Source: Bombiscardovia coagulans (lineage in GTDB: Bacteria > Actinomycetota > Actinomycetes > Actinomycetales > Bifidobacteriaceae). Taken from it: a stretch of DNA of 64,000 nucleotides. Under the pieces are notes generated by a model, which ran no database searches, had not been told where the DNA came from, and saw nothing but the letters and a program-made list of their open reading frames with translations. Below are positions 9,604-19,927 of the stretch, in pieces (the stretch's first letter is position 1; every line of letters begins with the position of its first letter). The stretch is taken from the NCBI RefSeq assembly GCF_002259585.1, contig NZ_MWWS01000004.1, positions 124,001 through 188,000 on the forward strand. Direction: 5' to 3'. A program made the translations under genes and the position numbers.

Positions 9604-11628
9604 GTGGCATTGTTGAATTCAATTAGATCTTACGCTGCAAAAACAACTGACCGCGTAAGGAAAACCAACCACCGGCAGGGTGCAGAAAATGGACGAGATG
9701 GTATAGTACAGGTAAACACTTCTTTCCCCGAGCAATCTGAAACTATTACTCTTCCACATACACACGACTGGTCTCATGGCTACCCAACAAGCACCTTCAT
9801 TGACAAAAAAACAGGTCTGCTGACCGCTCGCACCGATGGCGCTGGGGAAATAAACGACGATATGACCGTCTACAAGATATATGAGAACCGTGCCCGAAGA
9901 GCCCCTGATTCCCCTATGCTTCACTTCAGACAAGGTGATACCTGGGTCTACCGCACAGGCAGTGAGGTTTTGCGAGATATTCGCATGACTGCGAAAGGTC
10001 TCATCCACTCAGGATTCAAAAAGGGTGACACCGTTGCTTTTATGTGTCAAACCTCATACGAATGGGATATCATTGATGCTGCTGTTCTTTCAATTGGTGG
10101 TGTCATCGCCACCATCTACGACACAGATTCTGCTGAACAAATTCGCTTGATCGTCAACAATTCTGACGCTCGCCTACTCATCGTTCAGACCAAGCAAATG
10201 CGGCAGAAAGCCGATGGAGCAATTGATGACTGCCCCACCTTGCAGAAAATTGCCTGCTTAGAAACTGGTGCACTAGAAGAACTCCAAGCATACGGAGAAT
10301 CTGTACCAGATGAAGTTCTCGACGAACGCATCCGCTCTGTAAAGAAAACAGACTTGTGCTCGATTGTTTATACCTCTGGCTCAACCGCCGCTCCTAAAGG
10401 AGTGGAAATGACCCATGAACATTACTGCACGTTAGCAAGAAATCTGACAGCATTTATACCAGATTTGACTGACGATGAAAACGGTTCTATCCTGCTCTTT
10501 CTCCCGCAAGCACATACATTCGCACGAGCTATATCTTACGGCGTCATCTCAGCCTCCATGCAAGTGTATATATCGAAGGGTTTACAAAACCTGCTTTCAG
10601 ATTTGCAAGAATCTAAGCCTACCGTCATTATTGGCGTCCCTAGGGTGTTTGAAAAGATATACAATGCGGCTACACAAAAAGCAGGCCATGGCATTAAAGG
10701 AGCAGTTTTCGCTAAAGCAGTTGTTTCCGCACGAGATTATATGGACGATATTACTCAGCTAGGCAAGCCAACTCCCAAAAATGCACTACGTCGGGCAGCC
10801 TTCGACTCTGTCGTTTATAGCTCATTGAGAGAAGTCTTAGGCGGTAGAGCCAAGTGGATTGTATCTGGAGGCGCTCCCCTTGATCATGCCCTCTTAAGCT
10901 TCTTCCGCGGAGCTAACATACCAGTGTATGAAGGTTATGGCCTGACTGAAACAACTGCTCCATGTGCTTTTAGCCCTCTTGGCACTCCTTACAAAGAGGG
11001 ATCTGTAGGTATTCCCTTCCCAGGATTCTCAATTCGAATTGCCCACGACGGCGAGATCCAGGTGAAGGGTACCTGTGTATTCAAACGCTACCATAAAAAC
11101 CCGGAGGCAACCGCGGCCGCATTTACCTCTGACGGCTGGTATGGCACTGGCGATCTCGGTCGACTGAGCAATGACGGCTTCTTGTACATCACTGGTCGGA
11201 AGAAAGATCTCATCATCACTGCTGGTGGGAAGAATGTATCACCACGTCCGATTGAGGAGATTATTGAACGGTCACCGATTGTCTCTCAGGCGCTAGTCTT
11301 AGGAGATAAGCGACCGTTCATTTCAGCATTGGTAACGTTGGATGAGGAAGCTCTCCGCTCTTGGCTACAAACTCAAGGTCTTGATGATCAGATGCCTATG
11401 GAGGAAGCAGCACAGAACGCCGTTGTACGCTCGGCAGTACAGGAGTATGTTGATAAGGCAAATGATGGTGTTTCCAGAGCTGAGTCCGTTCGTAAATTCA
11501 TCATTCTTCCAGAAGAATTCTCCCAGGAAAACGGTTTGATGACACCTTCCATGAAAGTCATTCGACCAAAGGTCATACAACGTTATGCAGACCTGTTAAA
11601 CAACCACATGTACACTCCAAAGAAGTAA
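9604..11628 (+). CDS. Long-chain acyl-CoA synthetase (AMP-forming)
   Basis: A 674-residue ANL-superfamily enzyme that activates fatty acids to acyl-AMP and then acyl-CoA. The AMP-binding P-loop-like motif is IVYTSGSTAAPKGVEMTH at about residue 253. The second signature, YEGYGLTETTAP, lies near residue 443, and YGTGDLGRL with the hinge ITGRKKDLIITAGGKNVSP near 515-545. It resembles actinobacterial FadD15-type ligases. Since bifidobacteria lack beta-oxidation, the likely role is incorporating exogenous or recycled fatty acids into lipids (inference). The start is GTG with AAGGAG upstream. It is convergent with era; only 29 bases separate the stop codons. Confidence 0.92.
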   Translation: MALLNSIRSYAAKTTDRVRKTNHRQGAENGRDGIVQVNTSFPEQSETITLPHTHDWSHGYPTSTFIDKKTGLLTARTDGAGEINDDMTVYKIYENRARRAPDSPMLHFRQGDTWVYRTGSEVLRDIRMTAKGLIHSGFKKGDTVAFMCQTSYEWDIIDAAVLSIGGVIATIYDTDSAEQIRLIVNNSDARLLIVQTKQMRQKADGAIDDCPTLQKIACLETGALEELQAYGESVPDEVLDERIRSVKKTDLCSIVYTSGSTAAPKGVEMTHEHYCTLARNLTAFIPDLTDDENGSILLFLPQAHTFARAISYGVISASMQVYISKGLQNLLSDLQESKPTVIIGVPRVFEKIYNAATQKAGHGIKGAVFAKAVVSARDYMDDITQLGKPTPKNALRRAAFDSVVYSSLREVLGGRAKWIVSGGAPLDHALLSFFRGANIPVYEGYGLTETTAPCAFSPLGTPYKEGSVGIPFPGFSIRIAHDGEIQVKGTCVFKRYHKNPEATAAAFTSDGWYGTGDLGRLSNDGFLYITGRKKDLIITAGGKNVSPRPIEEIIERSPIVSQALVLGDKRPFISALVTLDEEALRSWLQTQGLDDQMPMEEAAQNAVVRSAVQEYVDKANDGVSRAESVRKFIILPEEFSQENGLMTPSMKVIRPKVIQRYADLLNNHMYTPKK

Positions 11629-11657
11629 CACCAGAGTTGGAAAGGTAAGCCCAGCAG

Positions 11658-12659
11658 CTAGAATCCAAGTTTTTGGAGCTGCTTGGGGTTGCCCTGCCAG
11701 TTTTTCGCTACCTTGACATGAAGATCGAGTTTAGCCTTGTGTCCAACAATTCGATTGACATCGGTGCGGAGTTTCTTTTTTACCTTTACTAAGTGTTCCG
11801 CGCCGCGTCCTATGATGATAGGTTTTTGAGAATCTCGTTCAACGTATATGGAAACCCGAATTACTGCCTTGCCGGTTGTGTTCTGAACCCAGTCGTCTTG
11901 ATCTTCAGGCATTTCAATATCATCTACAACAACAGCCAATGAGTGAGGCAGCTCATCGTCCAGTTCTTCAAGGAAGGCGCCCCTAACCAGCTCTGCGATC
12001 CTATCTTCAACCCCCTCCTCGCTAACCTGCTCTGCTGGATACATTTGAGGACCTTCAGGCATGGCTGAAACTAACACACCACGTACTTCTTCGACATTAT
12101 CACCATCGAGGGCACTTACCGGAACAATCTCGGTAAAAGCAGCAAAAGCATCAATTTCGTTGAGTTTAGCAACCAGTTCTGTTCGGTTTATTTCATCAAT
12201 TTTGGTAACAATAGCTATGAGCGGTATGGTCCATTGCCAATGACCATCTTCGCTCTTGCGTCCAAAGTCCTGCCTCAATCTACTCAAAATACGTCGGTCA
12301 CCTGGACCGATCTCCTGATCTGCAGGAAGCAAAAAAGCTATGGCGTCAGCTTGAGAAAGTGACTCTTGAACTATATCATTAAGTCTGCTACCCAAGAGCG
12401 TTTTCGGTTTATGAATACCCGGCGTATCCACTAGCACTAATTGAGCATTCGATCTAGTCATGATACCGCGAATAGCTTTGCGAGTGGTTTCTGGACGAGA
12501 AGATGCAATAGCTATTTGTTGACCGACTAAAGCATTGATGAGAGTCGATTTGCCAACATTAGGCCTCCCTACCACTGCCACGAAACCTGAGCGGTATGGC
12601 TCTTGTTGACTGTTGTTCTGATTCAAATCAGAAGTTCCTCTCTGTGCAGCAGTACTCAT
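11658..12659 (-). CDS. era: GTPase Era, 30S ribosome assembly
   Basis: A GTPase with a C-terminal KH domain that binds the 3' end of 16S rRNA and checks small-subunit maturation. The G1 motif GRPNVGKST lies at residues 31-39 of the 333-residue form, G3 DTPG at 78-81, and G4 TKID near 150. The KH region contains IIGRGAEHLVKVKKKLR near the C-terminus. The ATG at 12659 is preferred because GGAGAG lies 6 bases upstream; an in-frame codon at 12695 would add 12 residues. It ends the rsmE-hinT-phoH-ybeY-CBS-era string, the standard actinobacterial order. Confidence 0.97.
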   Translation of the reverse strand: MSTAAQRGTSDLNQNNSQQEPYRSGFVAVVGRPNVGKSTLINALVGQQIAIASSRPETTRKAIRGIMTRSNAQLVLVDTPGIHKPKTLLGSRLNDIVQESLSQADAIAFLLPADQEIGPGDRRILSRLRQDFGRKSEDGHWQWTIPLIAIVTKIDEINRTELVAKLNEIDAFAAFTEIVPVSALDGDNVEEVRGVLVSAMPEGPQMYPAEQVSEEGVEDRIAELVRGAFLEELDDELPHSLAVVVDDIEMPEDQDDWVQNTTGKAVIRVSIYVERDSQKPIIIGRGAEHLVKVKKKLRTDVNRIVGHKAKLDLHVKVAKNWQGNPKQLQKLGF

Positions 12660-12764
12660 ACAATACTCTCCGATATTACCAATGCTTTTACTCAATTGCT
12701 AGATGCTGGAACCAGCAGAAGTGTCTAGATATACGCATCACTCATACTAGCGAACAAAAAGACA

Positions 12765-14132
12765 TTACCCTTCTACATCGTTATCTTTGGGCTCAGAGTC
12801 CGAAACTGATGCTGGCTCAACAATAATCGTTGCTATTTTTTTCCGTCGTCCAGCAGAGTCGGCAGCGGTCAAGCGTAGACCTCGGTTGACCGCGCTTGAA
12901 CCCACAATGGGAACAGACCCAAGAAGTTTGGTAAGGAGTCCATATACCGTGTCAACGTCATCCTCATCAATATCTATTTCAAACAGCTCTTCCAAATCAG
13001 CAATCGGCGTTCTTGCTGGCAACTTCCAAACATTGTTACCTATCTGGACAGGTTCTTCATGCTGGATACGGTCATGCTCATCTTCTAACTCTCCAACGAT
13101 TTGCTCAATGGCATCCTCGATAGTAACTAAACCAGCAATTCCTCCATATTCGTCCACAACGACAGCTAAATGGTGCCGAGTCTTTTGCATGTAATGAAAA
13201 AGATCATCTACTGGTTTGGATTCTGGCACAAGTACGGCTTTACGTGCGAGGGGGCCAACTTCATGTTCCTTCATGTCGGAATCAAAAGCTATAGCTTTGA
13301 CAACATCTTTCAAGTAGAGCACCCCAAGCAAATCATCAACATCATCACCGATAACTGGAATGCGGGAGAAACCGGACCGAGAAAACAATTTTAATGCTGA
13401 CGATAAGGTCGTATGCTTGTTGATACATATCATATCCGTTCGAGGGACCATGATTTCTCTAGTCAAGGTAGTTGACAAGGTCAGAACATTATTCAGCATC
13501 TCAGAAATTTCTGGGTCAAAAGCGCTGGCTTCTACCAACTGGTCAACCATTGCACGACCTTGTTCAATTTGGATTTTCTCCAATTCCTCGTCGTCGGATA
13601 AATCCCCATTCCGAGAGGTTTTAGCCTTTATTTCTGCTGAAGAAGACCGAGAAAAAGGGGTAAGAAATACCGCTAAAGAAACAACTCGAACATGTTTCAG
13701 TAAAATATCAAGAGGCTTGCGGGTACCACTTATTCTAGGCCTGACCTTGACAGAGATGAAAGCAATGACCAGGGCAAACACTAGACCAGACAGCAAAGAC
13801 ACCCACAAGGGTAAAGCCAAACAAGCAGAAATACTGGTTACTAATACACCAGTAAGAATATTGCATGTAATTCTGAAGAAGCTACATGAACCGGTGGTTG
13901 CATGGCGGTCAACGATCAAAGTCTGCACTTTATGAACTTTTCCGATGCGCTTCATTCTGGAAAACTGGCTTAATTCGCTATCCGTTTGTAGACCTAAAAT
14001 CAAATTGTTTAAGCTTGAACGTGTTACACGAGCTACAGCACCTTCAGTGGCTGCCATAACTAATGAGAGCCAAACCAGTACAACTGTTCCCATTGCAAGA
14101 GCCGCAAACACCAACATATCAGGCATGCTCAT
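12765..14132 (-). CDS. CBS-domain membrane protein, HlyC/CorC (CNNM-like) family
   Basis: A 455-residue protein with an N-terminal DUF21 membrane domain (hydrophobic helices near residues 7-27 and 95-130). A paired CBS domain follows at roughly 210-340, with [10 protein letters not shown] and the conserved [31 protein letters not shown]-terminal CorC/HlyC transporter-associated domain lies at about 355-440. The family is linked to Mg2+/Co2+ efflux or homeostasis; haemolysin is a legacy name. The start codon overlaps the ybeY stop by 4 bases (ATGA). A large antisense open frame inside this gene is a shadow. Confidence 0.93.
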   Translation of the reverse strand: MSMPDMLVFAALAMGTVVLVWLSLVMAATEGAVARVTRSSLNNLILGLQTDSELSQFSRMKRIGKVHKVQTLIVDRHATTGSCSFFRITCNILTGVLVTSISACLALPLWVSLLSGLVFALVIAFISVKVRPRISGTRKPLDILLKHVRVVSLAVFLTPFSRSSSAEIKAKTSRNGDLSDDEELEKIQIEQGRAMVDQLVEASAFDPEISEMLNNVLTLSTTLTREIMVPRTDMICINKHTTLSSALKLFSRSGFSRIPVIGDDVDDLLGVLYLKDVVKAIAFDSDMKEHEVGPLARKAVLVPESKPVDDLFHYMQKTRHHLAVVVDEYGGIAGLVTIEDAIEQIVGELEDEHDRIQHEEPVQIGNNVWKLPARTPIADLEELFEIDIDEDDVDTVYGLLTKLLGSVPIVGSSAVNRGLRLTAADSAGRRKKIATIIVEPASVSDSEPKDNDVEG

Positions 14133-14692
14133 TGGCTTTCTCCATTGTTAGTTTGACCCTTAACAGTTTTGGTGTGCGCGCGTTCGTATACTGCTAGTGC
14201 ATCACTGACCCCTATGGGTAGTTCAGCTTGTTCCATAGGACCGGACCGCTGTGCCAAGAAGGTTAATAGAAGCTGTCGTTGTAATCCAAACATCTGACGC
14301 TCTTCCTGACTGTTTGTATGATCATAACCCAATAGGTGCAAGGTGCCATGAATAGTGAGCAATAGCATCTCTTCCATCGTTGAATGTCCAGCAGATATAG
14401 CTTGTTGATGAGCAACCCAAGGGCAAATAACTATATCTCCCAAGATTCCTTCAGGTTGACTACTGACGTCTCCGGGCCTCAGTTCATCCATAGGAAAACT
14501 CATAACGTCGGTTGGGCCTTCCAACCCCATCCATCGCTCATGCAACACAGCCATAGGATCAGGATCATTAAAGATAATTGTCATATCTGACTGTGTACTG
14601 ACCTGCATCTGCTGTAACACCCATAATCCTAAATCGGAGAATACCTTAGGATCTATGGACCATTGTGTTTCATTAGTCACTTCTATGCTCAT
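14129..14692 (-). CDS. ybeY: Endoribonuclease YbeY, 16S rRNA maturation
   Basis: A metal-dependent RNase for 16S rRNA 3'-end processing and ribosome quality control. The zinc motif [11 protein letters not shown] (H3 pattern HxxxHxxxxxH) lies at about residues 114-124, and the upstream DVMSFPMDE is also characteristic. At 187 residues it carries a C-terminal extension of about 30 residues, as in other actinobacteria. It overlaps both neighbours by 4 bases, phoH upstream and the CBS protein downstream, indicating translational coupling. Confidence 0.96.
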   Translation of the reverse strand: MSIEVTNETQWSIDPKVFSDLGLWVLQQMQVSTQSDMTIIFNDPDPMAVLHERWMGLEGPTDVMSFPMDELRPGDVSSQPEGILGDIVICPWVAHQQAISAGHSTMEEMLLLTIHGTLHLLGYDHTNSQEERQMFGLQRQLLLTFLAQRSGPMEQAELPIGVSDALAVYERAHTKTVKGQTNNGESQ

Positions 14693-15795
14693 GACTGCTC
14701 TTCCGAAGGTTGCTTATTGTTGGCGTGCTTGCCCTTACCTTGTGCTGAGGCATACCTGTCGTAGGCTTCAACAATATGCCCTACAAGCTCGTGCCGGACC
14801 ACATCGTGGGAGCCTAAATGAACAAATGCAATATCATCTACATCCTGCAGAATTTTTTCAATACTTACTAGACCTGACGAAGGTAAACCTAAATCAATTT
14901 GGGTTGTGTCTCCTGTAATTACCATAGTGGTATTGAACCCTAGACGGGTTAAGAACATTTTCATCTGCTGTCTGGTGGTATTCTGGGCTTCATCCAGAAT
15001 AACAAACGCATCATTGAGGGTTCTTCCACGCATGTATGCCAAAGGAGCTACCTCAATAGCTCCTGTTTCCATAAAGTGGTGCAGCCGGTCCGCACCGAGC
15101 ATGTCAGAAAGAGCGTCATACAGTGGGCGTAAATAGGGATCCACCTTTTCAGCGAGACTACCAGGCAAAAATCCCAGGTTTTCACCAGCTTCAACTGCCG
15201 GTCGAGTCAAAATGATCTTACTTACTGTTCTTGATTTGAAAGCCTGTACCGCCTTCGCTACTGCTAAATATGTTTTACCCGTTCCAGCCGGACCGATACC
15301 AAAGGTAATCGTATGAGTGTTAATAGCACTTACATAAGCACTTTGACCTCTGGTCTTTGGCATCACAGGGCGGCCAGCAGCGTACGCAAGTACTTTTGAG
15401 GAACGTGGAGTTTTGCTGACCTTTGTCCGCTCTTCATACGTCACTGACTGTGCAGATGTTGTAGTTCTTGAATGAGCCAATGGTGTAACAGTTATCGTGC
15501 CAGAAGTGCTGTTATCACCTATTCTTGCATGATCCAAAAGGTGTTCAACCACCTGTACACTCGCCGGAGCAACTACTGCGGCATCGATGAGATTCGAAAG
15601 CAGTTGTATAGCCTGTATAGCTTGCTCGTCAGCTTCTGTGGAGGTAGCTTTCAAACGAATTTCGTCACCTCGTACAAAAAAATCGACTTTGGGGAAAGCA
15701 TGTTCAATACGGTTGAGAACAGAGTCTGACGGCCCTAGGACGAAAACTGGATCCATACCAGCCGGAATACGGATAATACGTGTTGAAGTAGCCAA
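14689..15795 (-). CDS. phoH: PhoH-like ATPase
   Basis: A 368-residue PhoH-family NTPase. The N-terminal region has KH-like character (about 20-100). The Walker A motif [11 protein letters not shown] lies near residue 172, Walker [10 protein letters not shown] near 270, and [11 protein letters not shown] follows. It is thought to act with YbeY in RNA metabolism; the fixed neighbourhood with ybeY supports this, but the biochemical role is not settled. The start is TTG with TTAGGTT just upstream. The C-terminus is hydrophilic ([15 protein letters not shown]). Confidence 0.94.
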   Translation of the reverse strand: MATSTRIIRIPAGMDPVFVLGPSDSVLNRIEHAFPKVDFFVRGDEIRLKATSTEADEQAIQAIQLLSNLIDAAVVAPASVQVVEHLLDHARIGDNSTSGTITVTPLAHSRTTTSAQSVTYEERTKVSKTPRSSKVLAYAAGRPVMPKTRGQSAYVSAINTHTITFGIGPAGTGKTYLAVAKAVQAFKSRTVSKIILTRPAVEAGENLGFLPGSLAEKVDPYLRPLYDALSDMLGADRLHHFMETGAIEVAPLAYMRGRTLNDAFVILDEAQNTTRQQMKMFLTRLGFNTTMVITGDTTQIDLGLPSSGLVSIEKILQDVDDIAFVHLGSHDVVRHELVGHIVEAYDRYASAQGKGKHANNKQPSEEQS

Positions 15796-15880
15796 TGAAA
15801 CCTAACTGTTGAATGTGCTTTGTAGTAATAAAAAGAAGAGGAAAACTACTGTTGAAATAGACTCGCTTTGAGTTTGAGCT

Positions 15881-16243
15881 TTACAAACTCGTGTGGCTTG
15901 CTGACAAATCCTCACCAGTAAGCACATGAGCATGGGCGTGAAAGACAGTTTGACCTGCCTGCTCACCAGTGTTGAAAACGAGTCGGAACTGACCCAGATA
16001 TGCTTCATCTGCAATCTTCTGAGAAACATCAACCATATGTGCCAACAGCTCTGGATCAGCTTTTGCAACCTCATCGACGTTGCGATAATGGTGCTTGGGA
16101 ACCACTAAAACATGCACTTTGGCCTTCGGTTCTATATCGTTAAATGCATATACCGCTTCGTCCTCGAACACCTTGGAACTCGGTACCTGCCCATCAATGA
16201 TCTTGCAGAAAAGGCATGTATCTGATCCCTGATCTTCGCTCAT
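15881..16243 (-). CDS. hinT: HIT-family nucleotide hydrolase (HinT-like)
   Basis: A purine nucleoside phosphoramidase-type HIT protein of 120 residues from the ATG at 16243, which has AAGGAG 6-7 bases upstream. The histidine triad is H102-A-H104-A-H106 in VFHAHAHVL. An N-terminal CLFCKI gives the usual two zinc-type cysteines. Three similar dinucleotide/nucleotide hydrolase classes share the fold, but size and the CxxC..HAHAH pattern fit HinT. It lies between rsmE and phoH. Confidence 0.95.
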   Translation of the reverse strand: MSEDQGSDTCLFCKIIDGQVPSSKVFEDEAVYAFNDIEPKAKVHVLVVPKHHYRNVDEVAKADPELLAHMVDVSQKIADEAYLGQFRLVFNTGEQAGQTVFHAHAHVLTGEDLSASHTSL

Positions 16244-16340
16244 GAATGCTCCTTCGTTCAGTTCGAGCAATTGCTGTTGTCCCTATCTTATTGCGGGAGA
16301 GGGATAAGCTGATTGGCATTGAACTTACATCCACAATCAC

Positions 16341-17129
16341 TCAGCCATCGAAGCGTCCCAGCACATCAGACATGGCAGCTAATGCCAGAGGACCCGCTGT
16401 TGAGGCACGCAAAATATTATTTCCTAAACGTGTTGCCTTAGCCCCTGCCTCTACAAAAGATGCAGCCTCAGCTTCGCTAACACCTCCTTCAGGGCCAACA
16501 ATTACAGACACCCGATACTCATGCCCGAGCCCTACAAGATGTTCAAGTTGGCTACGTACCTCGGGCCAAGAATGTAAGGCATCTTGATGAAGCAATATCA
16601 CGACATTCCCTCGAGCGCTTTCTTCTTGGCAATAAACTGCTAATTGCCGAGAACTCATGCACGCTTGTAACTCTGGCCGCCAGGCACGTCTTGATTGCTC
16701 ACTAGCTGAATCTAAAAGATTGTCCCATTTACGTCCTGTTTTTTCACTCTTCCATTTTGCGATTGAACGGTCTGCCTGCCAAGGAATAACAGCATCGACT
16801 CCCACCTGCGTTGCCATATCGACGGCTTGTTCATCGTGACCACTCTTTGCTAAAGCCTGAACTAGCACTGTAGAAATTATAGGACGTGGTTCTTTTCCGA
16901 CAGCCACAACTTCAACCAGACCAGACTGCGGATCTTGAATACTGGCATGAATTCGTAAACCTCGTCCATCCGACAGTTGGAGGCGGTCTCCCTTTTTGAG
17001 TCTCATGACTTGGATTGCATGCTTACGGATATGTGATGGCAGACTGAGCTTCCATCCGGTATGAAACTCGTCACAATTCACTGGTGAATTGTCATGAGAA
17101 GGATCAAGAAGGAAGAGCGGTTCAGTCAT
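16341..17129 (-). CDS. rsmE: 16S rRNA m3U1498 methyltransferase RsmE
   Basis: A SPOUT-class RNA methyltransferase of about 262 residues. An N-terminal PUA-like domain contains HIRKHAIQVMRLKKGDRLQLSDG. The C-terminal trefoil-knot domain contains SVIVGPEGGVSEAEA and LGNNILRASTAGPLA, the SAM-binding loops of RsmE. It modifies the decoding region of 16S rRNA. The start is uncertain: the ATG at 17129 has no clear Shine-Dalgarno, and a TTG at 17150 is possible. A TATTCT box lies 9 bases before the ATG, so the message might be leaderless. It heads the era string. Confidence 0.93.
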   Translation of the reverse strand: MTEPLFLLDPSHDNSPVNCDEFHTGWKLSLPSHIRKHAIQVMRLKKGDRLQLSDGRGLRIHASIQDPQSGLVEVVAVGKEPRPIISTVLVQALAKSGHDEQAVDMATQVGVDAVIPWQADRSIAKWKSEKTGRKWDNLLDSASEQSRRAWRPELQACMSSRQLAVYCQEESARGNVVILLHQDALHSWPEVRSQLEHLVGLGHEYRVSVIVGPEGGVSEAEAASFVEAGAKATRLGNNILRASTAGPLALAAMSDVLGRFDG

Positions 17130-17297
17130 ACTTGTAAAGAATAGCGGCAAGTCCAGAACTCAATAATGCCGCAATTGAGATATAACATATTGCCAGTTCC
17201 ATCAAAACATAAGGAAACAAAACGACGACACGCTCTACAGATAAGTCGTGTAGTTTATGCAATTGGGTGCTATAGTATACTTGTTGTGATTTCACCT

Positions 17298-17385
17298 GTC
17301 CGGGTGGCGGAATGGTAGACGCGCTAGCTTGAGGTGCTAGTGCCTATTTTATACAGGCGTGCGGGTTCAAGTCCCGCTCCGGACA
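17298..17385 (+). tRNA. tRNA-Leu (anticodon GAG)
   Basis: An 88-base type II tRNA with a long variable arm (GTGCCTATTTTATACAGGCGT). The acceptor GTCCGGG pairs with TCCGGAC (one wobble). The anticodon stem CTAGC/GCTAG encloses TTGAGGT with anticodon GAG, which reads CUC and CUU. The T-arm is GCGGGTTCAAGTCCCGC. The discriminator is A, and CCA is not encoded. A TATACT box at 17276-17281 is a plausible -10. Confidence 0.96.
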
Positions 17386-17535
17386 CTCTTAAGCCAGAGG
17401 CTCTTTTCTTCATACCAGCTTATTTCAAGTCGAGAAAATGAACGTATGCTCATCACCTGCTATCATGCAACATTGTCTACATATTTACCTGACACTTGCA
17501 TATAGTCGACGATAAGAAGTAAAAGAAGGCAACAG

Positions 17536-18393
17536 ATGCGAATTGTGAAGGTTACTTCAATCGATGATGAGGCATTATATGCATATACCCATCTGACTGA
17601 TTTGCAATTGCGCAACCGATTGGAGCCCGATAAGGGGTTATTCATCGCGGAATCACCTAAAGTCATAACTCGTGCTTTGACAGCCAACGTTGAACCTATC
17701 TCCTTATTAGTCGAAGAGCCTTGGCTTGCACAGATGGAAGAGACCTTCCATCACATAGATGAGGTCTGGGGTCCTGATATACCAGTATTCGTTGCTTCAC
17801 CCGATCAACTCAAAAGTATAACTGGGTATCGCTTACATAGAGGAGCCTTAGCTGCTATGCGTCGGTGGCCGCTTCCTAGTATCGAGCAAATCTGTAACAA
17901 TGCGCATCGCATTGCCATTATGGAAAATATAGTCGATCATGCAAACGTGGGCGCTCTTATACGTTCTGCAGCTGCTTTGGACATCGATGCAGTTGTAATC
18001 ACTCCCTCCTGTGGAGACCCCCTCTACCGAAGAGCAGCCCGTGTATCCATGGGTACTGTATTCCAGGTTCCTTGGACACGAATTAACGAAGACGACCCGC
18101 ATGGGTGGCCAATTCAAGGGCTCCAACAGATACATAATCTCGGTTTTACCACAGCAGCCATGGCTTTGAGAGACGATTCACTCAGCCTAGACCAGCTGGT
18201 CCAACGTTTAGATTCCGGCAGCATCGACAAACTTGCTCTTATTTTTGGAACTGAAGGCGATGGTTTATCTGATCAGACGATCTGTCATTCTCATCTGACA
18301 GTCCGTATTCCTATGAGTCATGGAGTTGACTCACTTAATGTAGCTGCATCTTCTGCTGTTGCGTTCTATGCTACAAAACCAAAACTCGCTTAG
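17536..18393 (+). CDS. SpoU/TrmH-family RNA 2'-O-methyltransferase
   Basis: A 285-residue SPOUT methyltransferase. The N-terminal substrate-binding part contains LQLRNRLEPDKGLFIAESPKVI. The three SpoU motifs follow: IVDHANVGALIRSAAALDIDAVV at about 135-157, LALIFGTEGDGL near 235, and the C-terminal VRIPMSHGVDSLNVAASSAVAFY. It probably methylates ribose in rRNA or tRNA; the target cannot be set by sequence. GAAGGC lies 7 bases before the ATG. It stands alone between tRNA-Leu and a strong convergent terminator. Confidence 0.93.
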   Translation: MRIVKVTSIDDEALYAYTHLTDLQLRNRLEPDKGLFIAESPKVITRALTANVEPISLLVEEPWLAQMEETFHHIDEVWGPDIPVFVASPDQLKSITGYRLHRGALAAMRRWPLPSIEQICNNAHRIAIMENIVDHANVGALIRSAAALDIDAVVITPSCGDPLYRRAARVSMGTVFQVPWTRINEDDPHGWPIQGLQQIHNLGFTTAAMALRDDSLSLDQLVQRLDSGSIDKLALIFGTEGDGLSDQTICHSHLTVRIPMSHGVDSLNVAASSAVAFYATKPKLA

Positions 18394-18400
18394 TGCAACG

Positions 18401-18449
18401 AAAGGCATATCTTCCTCTGAGAATGAGACTGGTAGGAAGATATGCCTTT
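18401..18449. terminator. Bidirectional terminator between rRNA methylase and uracil permease
   Basis: A perfect 16-bp inverted repeat: AAAGGCATATCTTCCT (18401-18416) and AGGAAGATATGCCTTT (18434-18449), with a 17-base loop. The arms begin with A-tracts and end with T-tracts, so it can work for both converging genes. Confidence 0.85.
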
Positions 18450-18480
18450 ACATAGGACGTTGAAAACAAGATCAGTCTTT

Positions 18481-19773
18481 TTAATCCTGCTTGATATAGT
18501 CGTCAGCATCGACAGTGCCACGGACCCGACCTATGGCTTTAAGGCCATGGTACATGATGAGTGTTGCTATTGAACCAATAGCAATGCCATTGAAAGAAAT
18601 ACCCGAGATGGCAAAGGTAAAGTCAGCTATACCAACCACCATAACGACCGCTGCAACGGTCATATTAACAGTTTTACCAAAATCAACTTTGTTCTCCACC
18701 CAAATACGCACGCCTAACATACCTATCATGCCGTACAGAAGAGTTGTTACACCACCCAACACTCCCCCGGGTATAGTGTTGATGACCGCACCAAACTTCG
18801 GGCATAGACTCAATATGAAAGCAAACAAAGCTGCACACCAGTATGCTGCTGTTGAATAGACCTTTGTGGCCGCCATGACGCCAATGTTTTCAGCATATGT
18901 TGTAGTACCAGATCCCCCGCCGAGGCCTGCAAAGAAAGTTCCTAGTCCATCTGAAAGCAAAGCAGTACCGATCCGATTATCGTAATCTCGTCCGGTCATT
19001 AAGGAAACTGATTTCACATGTCCGATATTTTCTGCGACCAATACCAGCACAACCGGAATAAACATCGCTAATACTGAGAAATCAGCTTCCGGTAAATGAA
19101 ACTTCGGCAAACCAAACCATGCAGCTTCTCTCACCGCAGTAAAATCAACTTCATGTCGGGCCACGGCGAAAACGTATCCAACTATAACTCCTAAGAGTAT
19201 GTTAAGCCTGCCCAGAAGACCTTTGAAAAGCACAGAGATAAACATAACTGCCAGCAAGGTTACCAGAGCAGTGATGGGCGCAACTTTGAAATTATTCCAT
19301 GCAGAAGGAGCTAGGTTGAAACCGATAATAGCAACAATGGCACCTGTCACTGTGGGAGGCATGAGGACATCAATCCATCGGGCTCCTACTACATGAACGA
19401 TGAGTCCAATAATTGCTAACAGTCCGCCTGTGACCATAATGCCAAATGACGCTACAGCCAAACCTTTATGGGCTGTGGTTACGGCCATAATTGGGGCTAT
19501 AAAACCAAAAGAGCTACCAAGATAACTTGGTAGCTTATTCGCATTCATTAACAAAAACAGCGCTGTGGAAAGCGCTGTAAAGAACAATGTGGTGGACGGA
19601 TCAAAACCCGTTAAAATAGGAACTAAAAATGTGGAACCAAACATAGCAATGACATGCTGAGCTCCGATACCAGCCGTGCGCGGCCAAGTCAACCGCTCAT
19701 CCGGTTCAACAACCTCGCCTGGAGCTAATGTTTTACCGTTGCCGTGAAGTTTCCAGCCCGCGAAAATAGACAT
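18481..19773 (-). CDS. uraA: Uracil permease (NCS2 family)
   Basis: A nucleobase:cation symporter of about 430 residues with roughly 14 hydrophobic segments. Family features are GIGAQHVIAMFGSTFLVPIL near the N-terminus and GLGTFFAGLGGGSGTTTYAENIGV around residue 280, where the conserved Glu lies in the substrate site of UraA. It likely imports uracil with H+ or Na+. The ATG at 19773 is preferred by analogy to family N-termini (MSIFAGWKL), though its Shine-Dalgarno is weak; a GTG at 19809 would add 12 residues. It ends just before the bidirectional terminator. It is distinct from the xanthine-type permease at 39552. Confidence 0.9.
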   Translation of the reverse strand: MSIFAGWKLHGNGKTLAPGEVVEPDERLTWPRTAGIGAQHVIAMFGSTFLVPILTGFDPSTTLFFTALSTALFLLMNANKLPSYLGSSFGFIAPIMAVTTAHKGLAVASFGIMVTGGLLAIIGLIVHVVGARWIDVLMPPTVTGAIVAIIGFNLAPSAWNNFKVAPITALVTLLAVMFISVLFKGLLGRLNILLGVIVGYVFAVARHEVDFTAVREAAWFGLPKFHLPEADFSVLAMFIPVVLVLVAENIGHVKSVSLMTGRDYDNRIGTALLSDGLGTFFAGLGGGSGTTTYAENIGVMAATKVYSTAAYWCAALFAFILSLCPKFGAVINTIPGGVLGGVTTLLYGMIGMLGVRIWVENKVDFGKTVNMTVAAVVMVVGIADFTFAISGISFNGIAIGSIATLIMYHGLKAIGRVRGTVDADDYIKQD

Positions 19774-19927
19774 GTTCAGTGCTTTCTTTTCATTCGCCGT
19801 GCCAGCCACGGCGGACCGGAAACCTCATAGTATTATGAAAGGCTGACAGTTTACTATCAGGCAACGGTCGAAAAACAGTCATAGCTGTTGCAACACGCCA
19901 GATATTCACTCGTCTAGTTCTGGCAAT

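Noticed and set aside
11648-11690. Imperfect repeat AGCAGCT/AGCTGCT at the fadD-era convergence
   Set aside because: It lies within the era coding end and has no clear T-tract; too weak to call a terminator.
13360-13935. 191-codon plus-strand frame
   Set aside because: Entirely antisense to the well-supported CBS-domain protein; its length follows from that gene's codon use.
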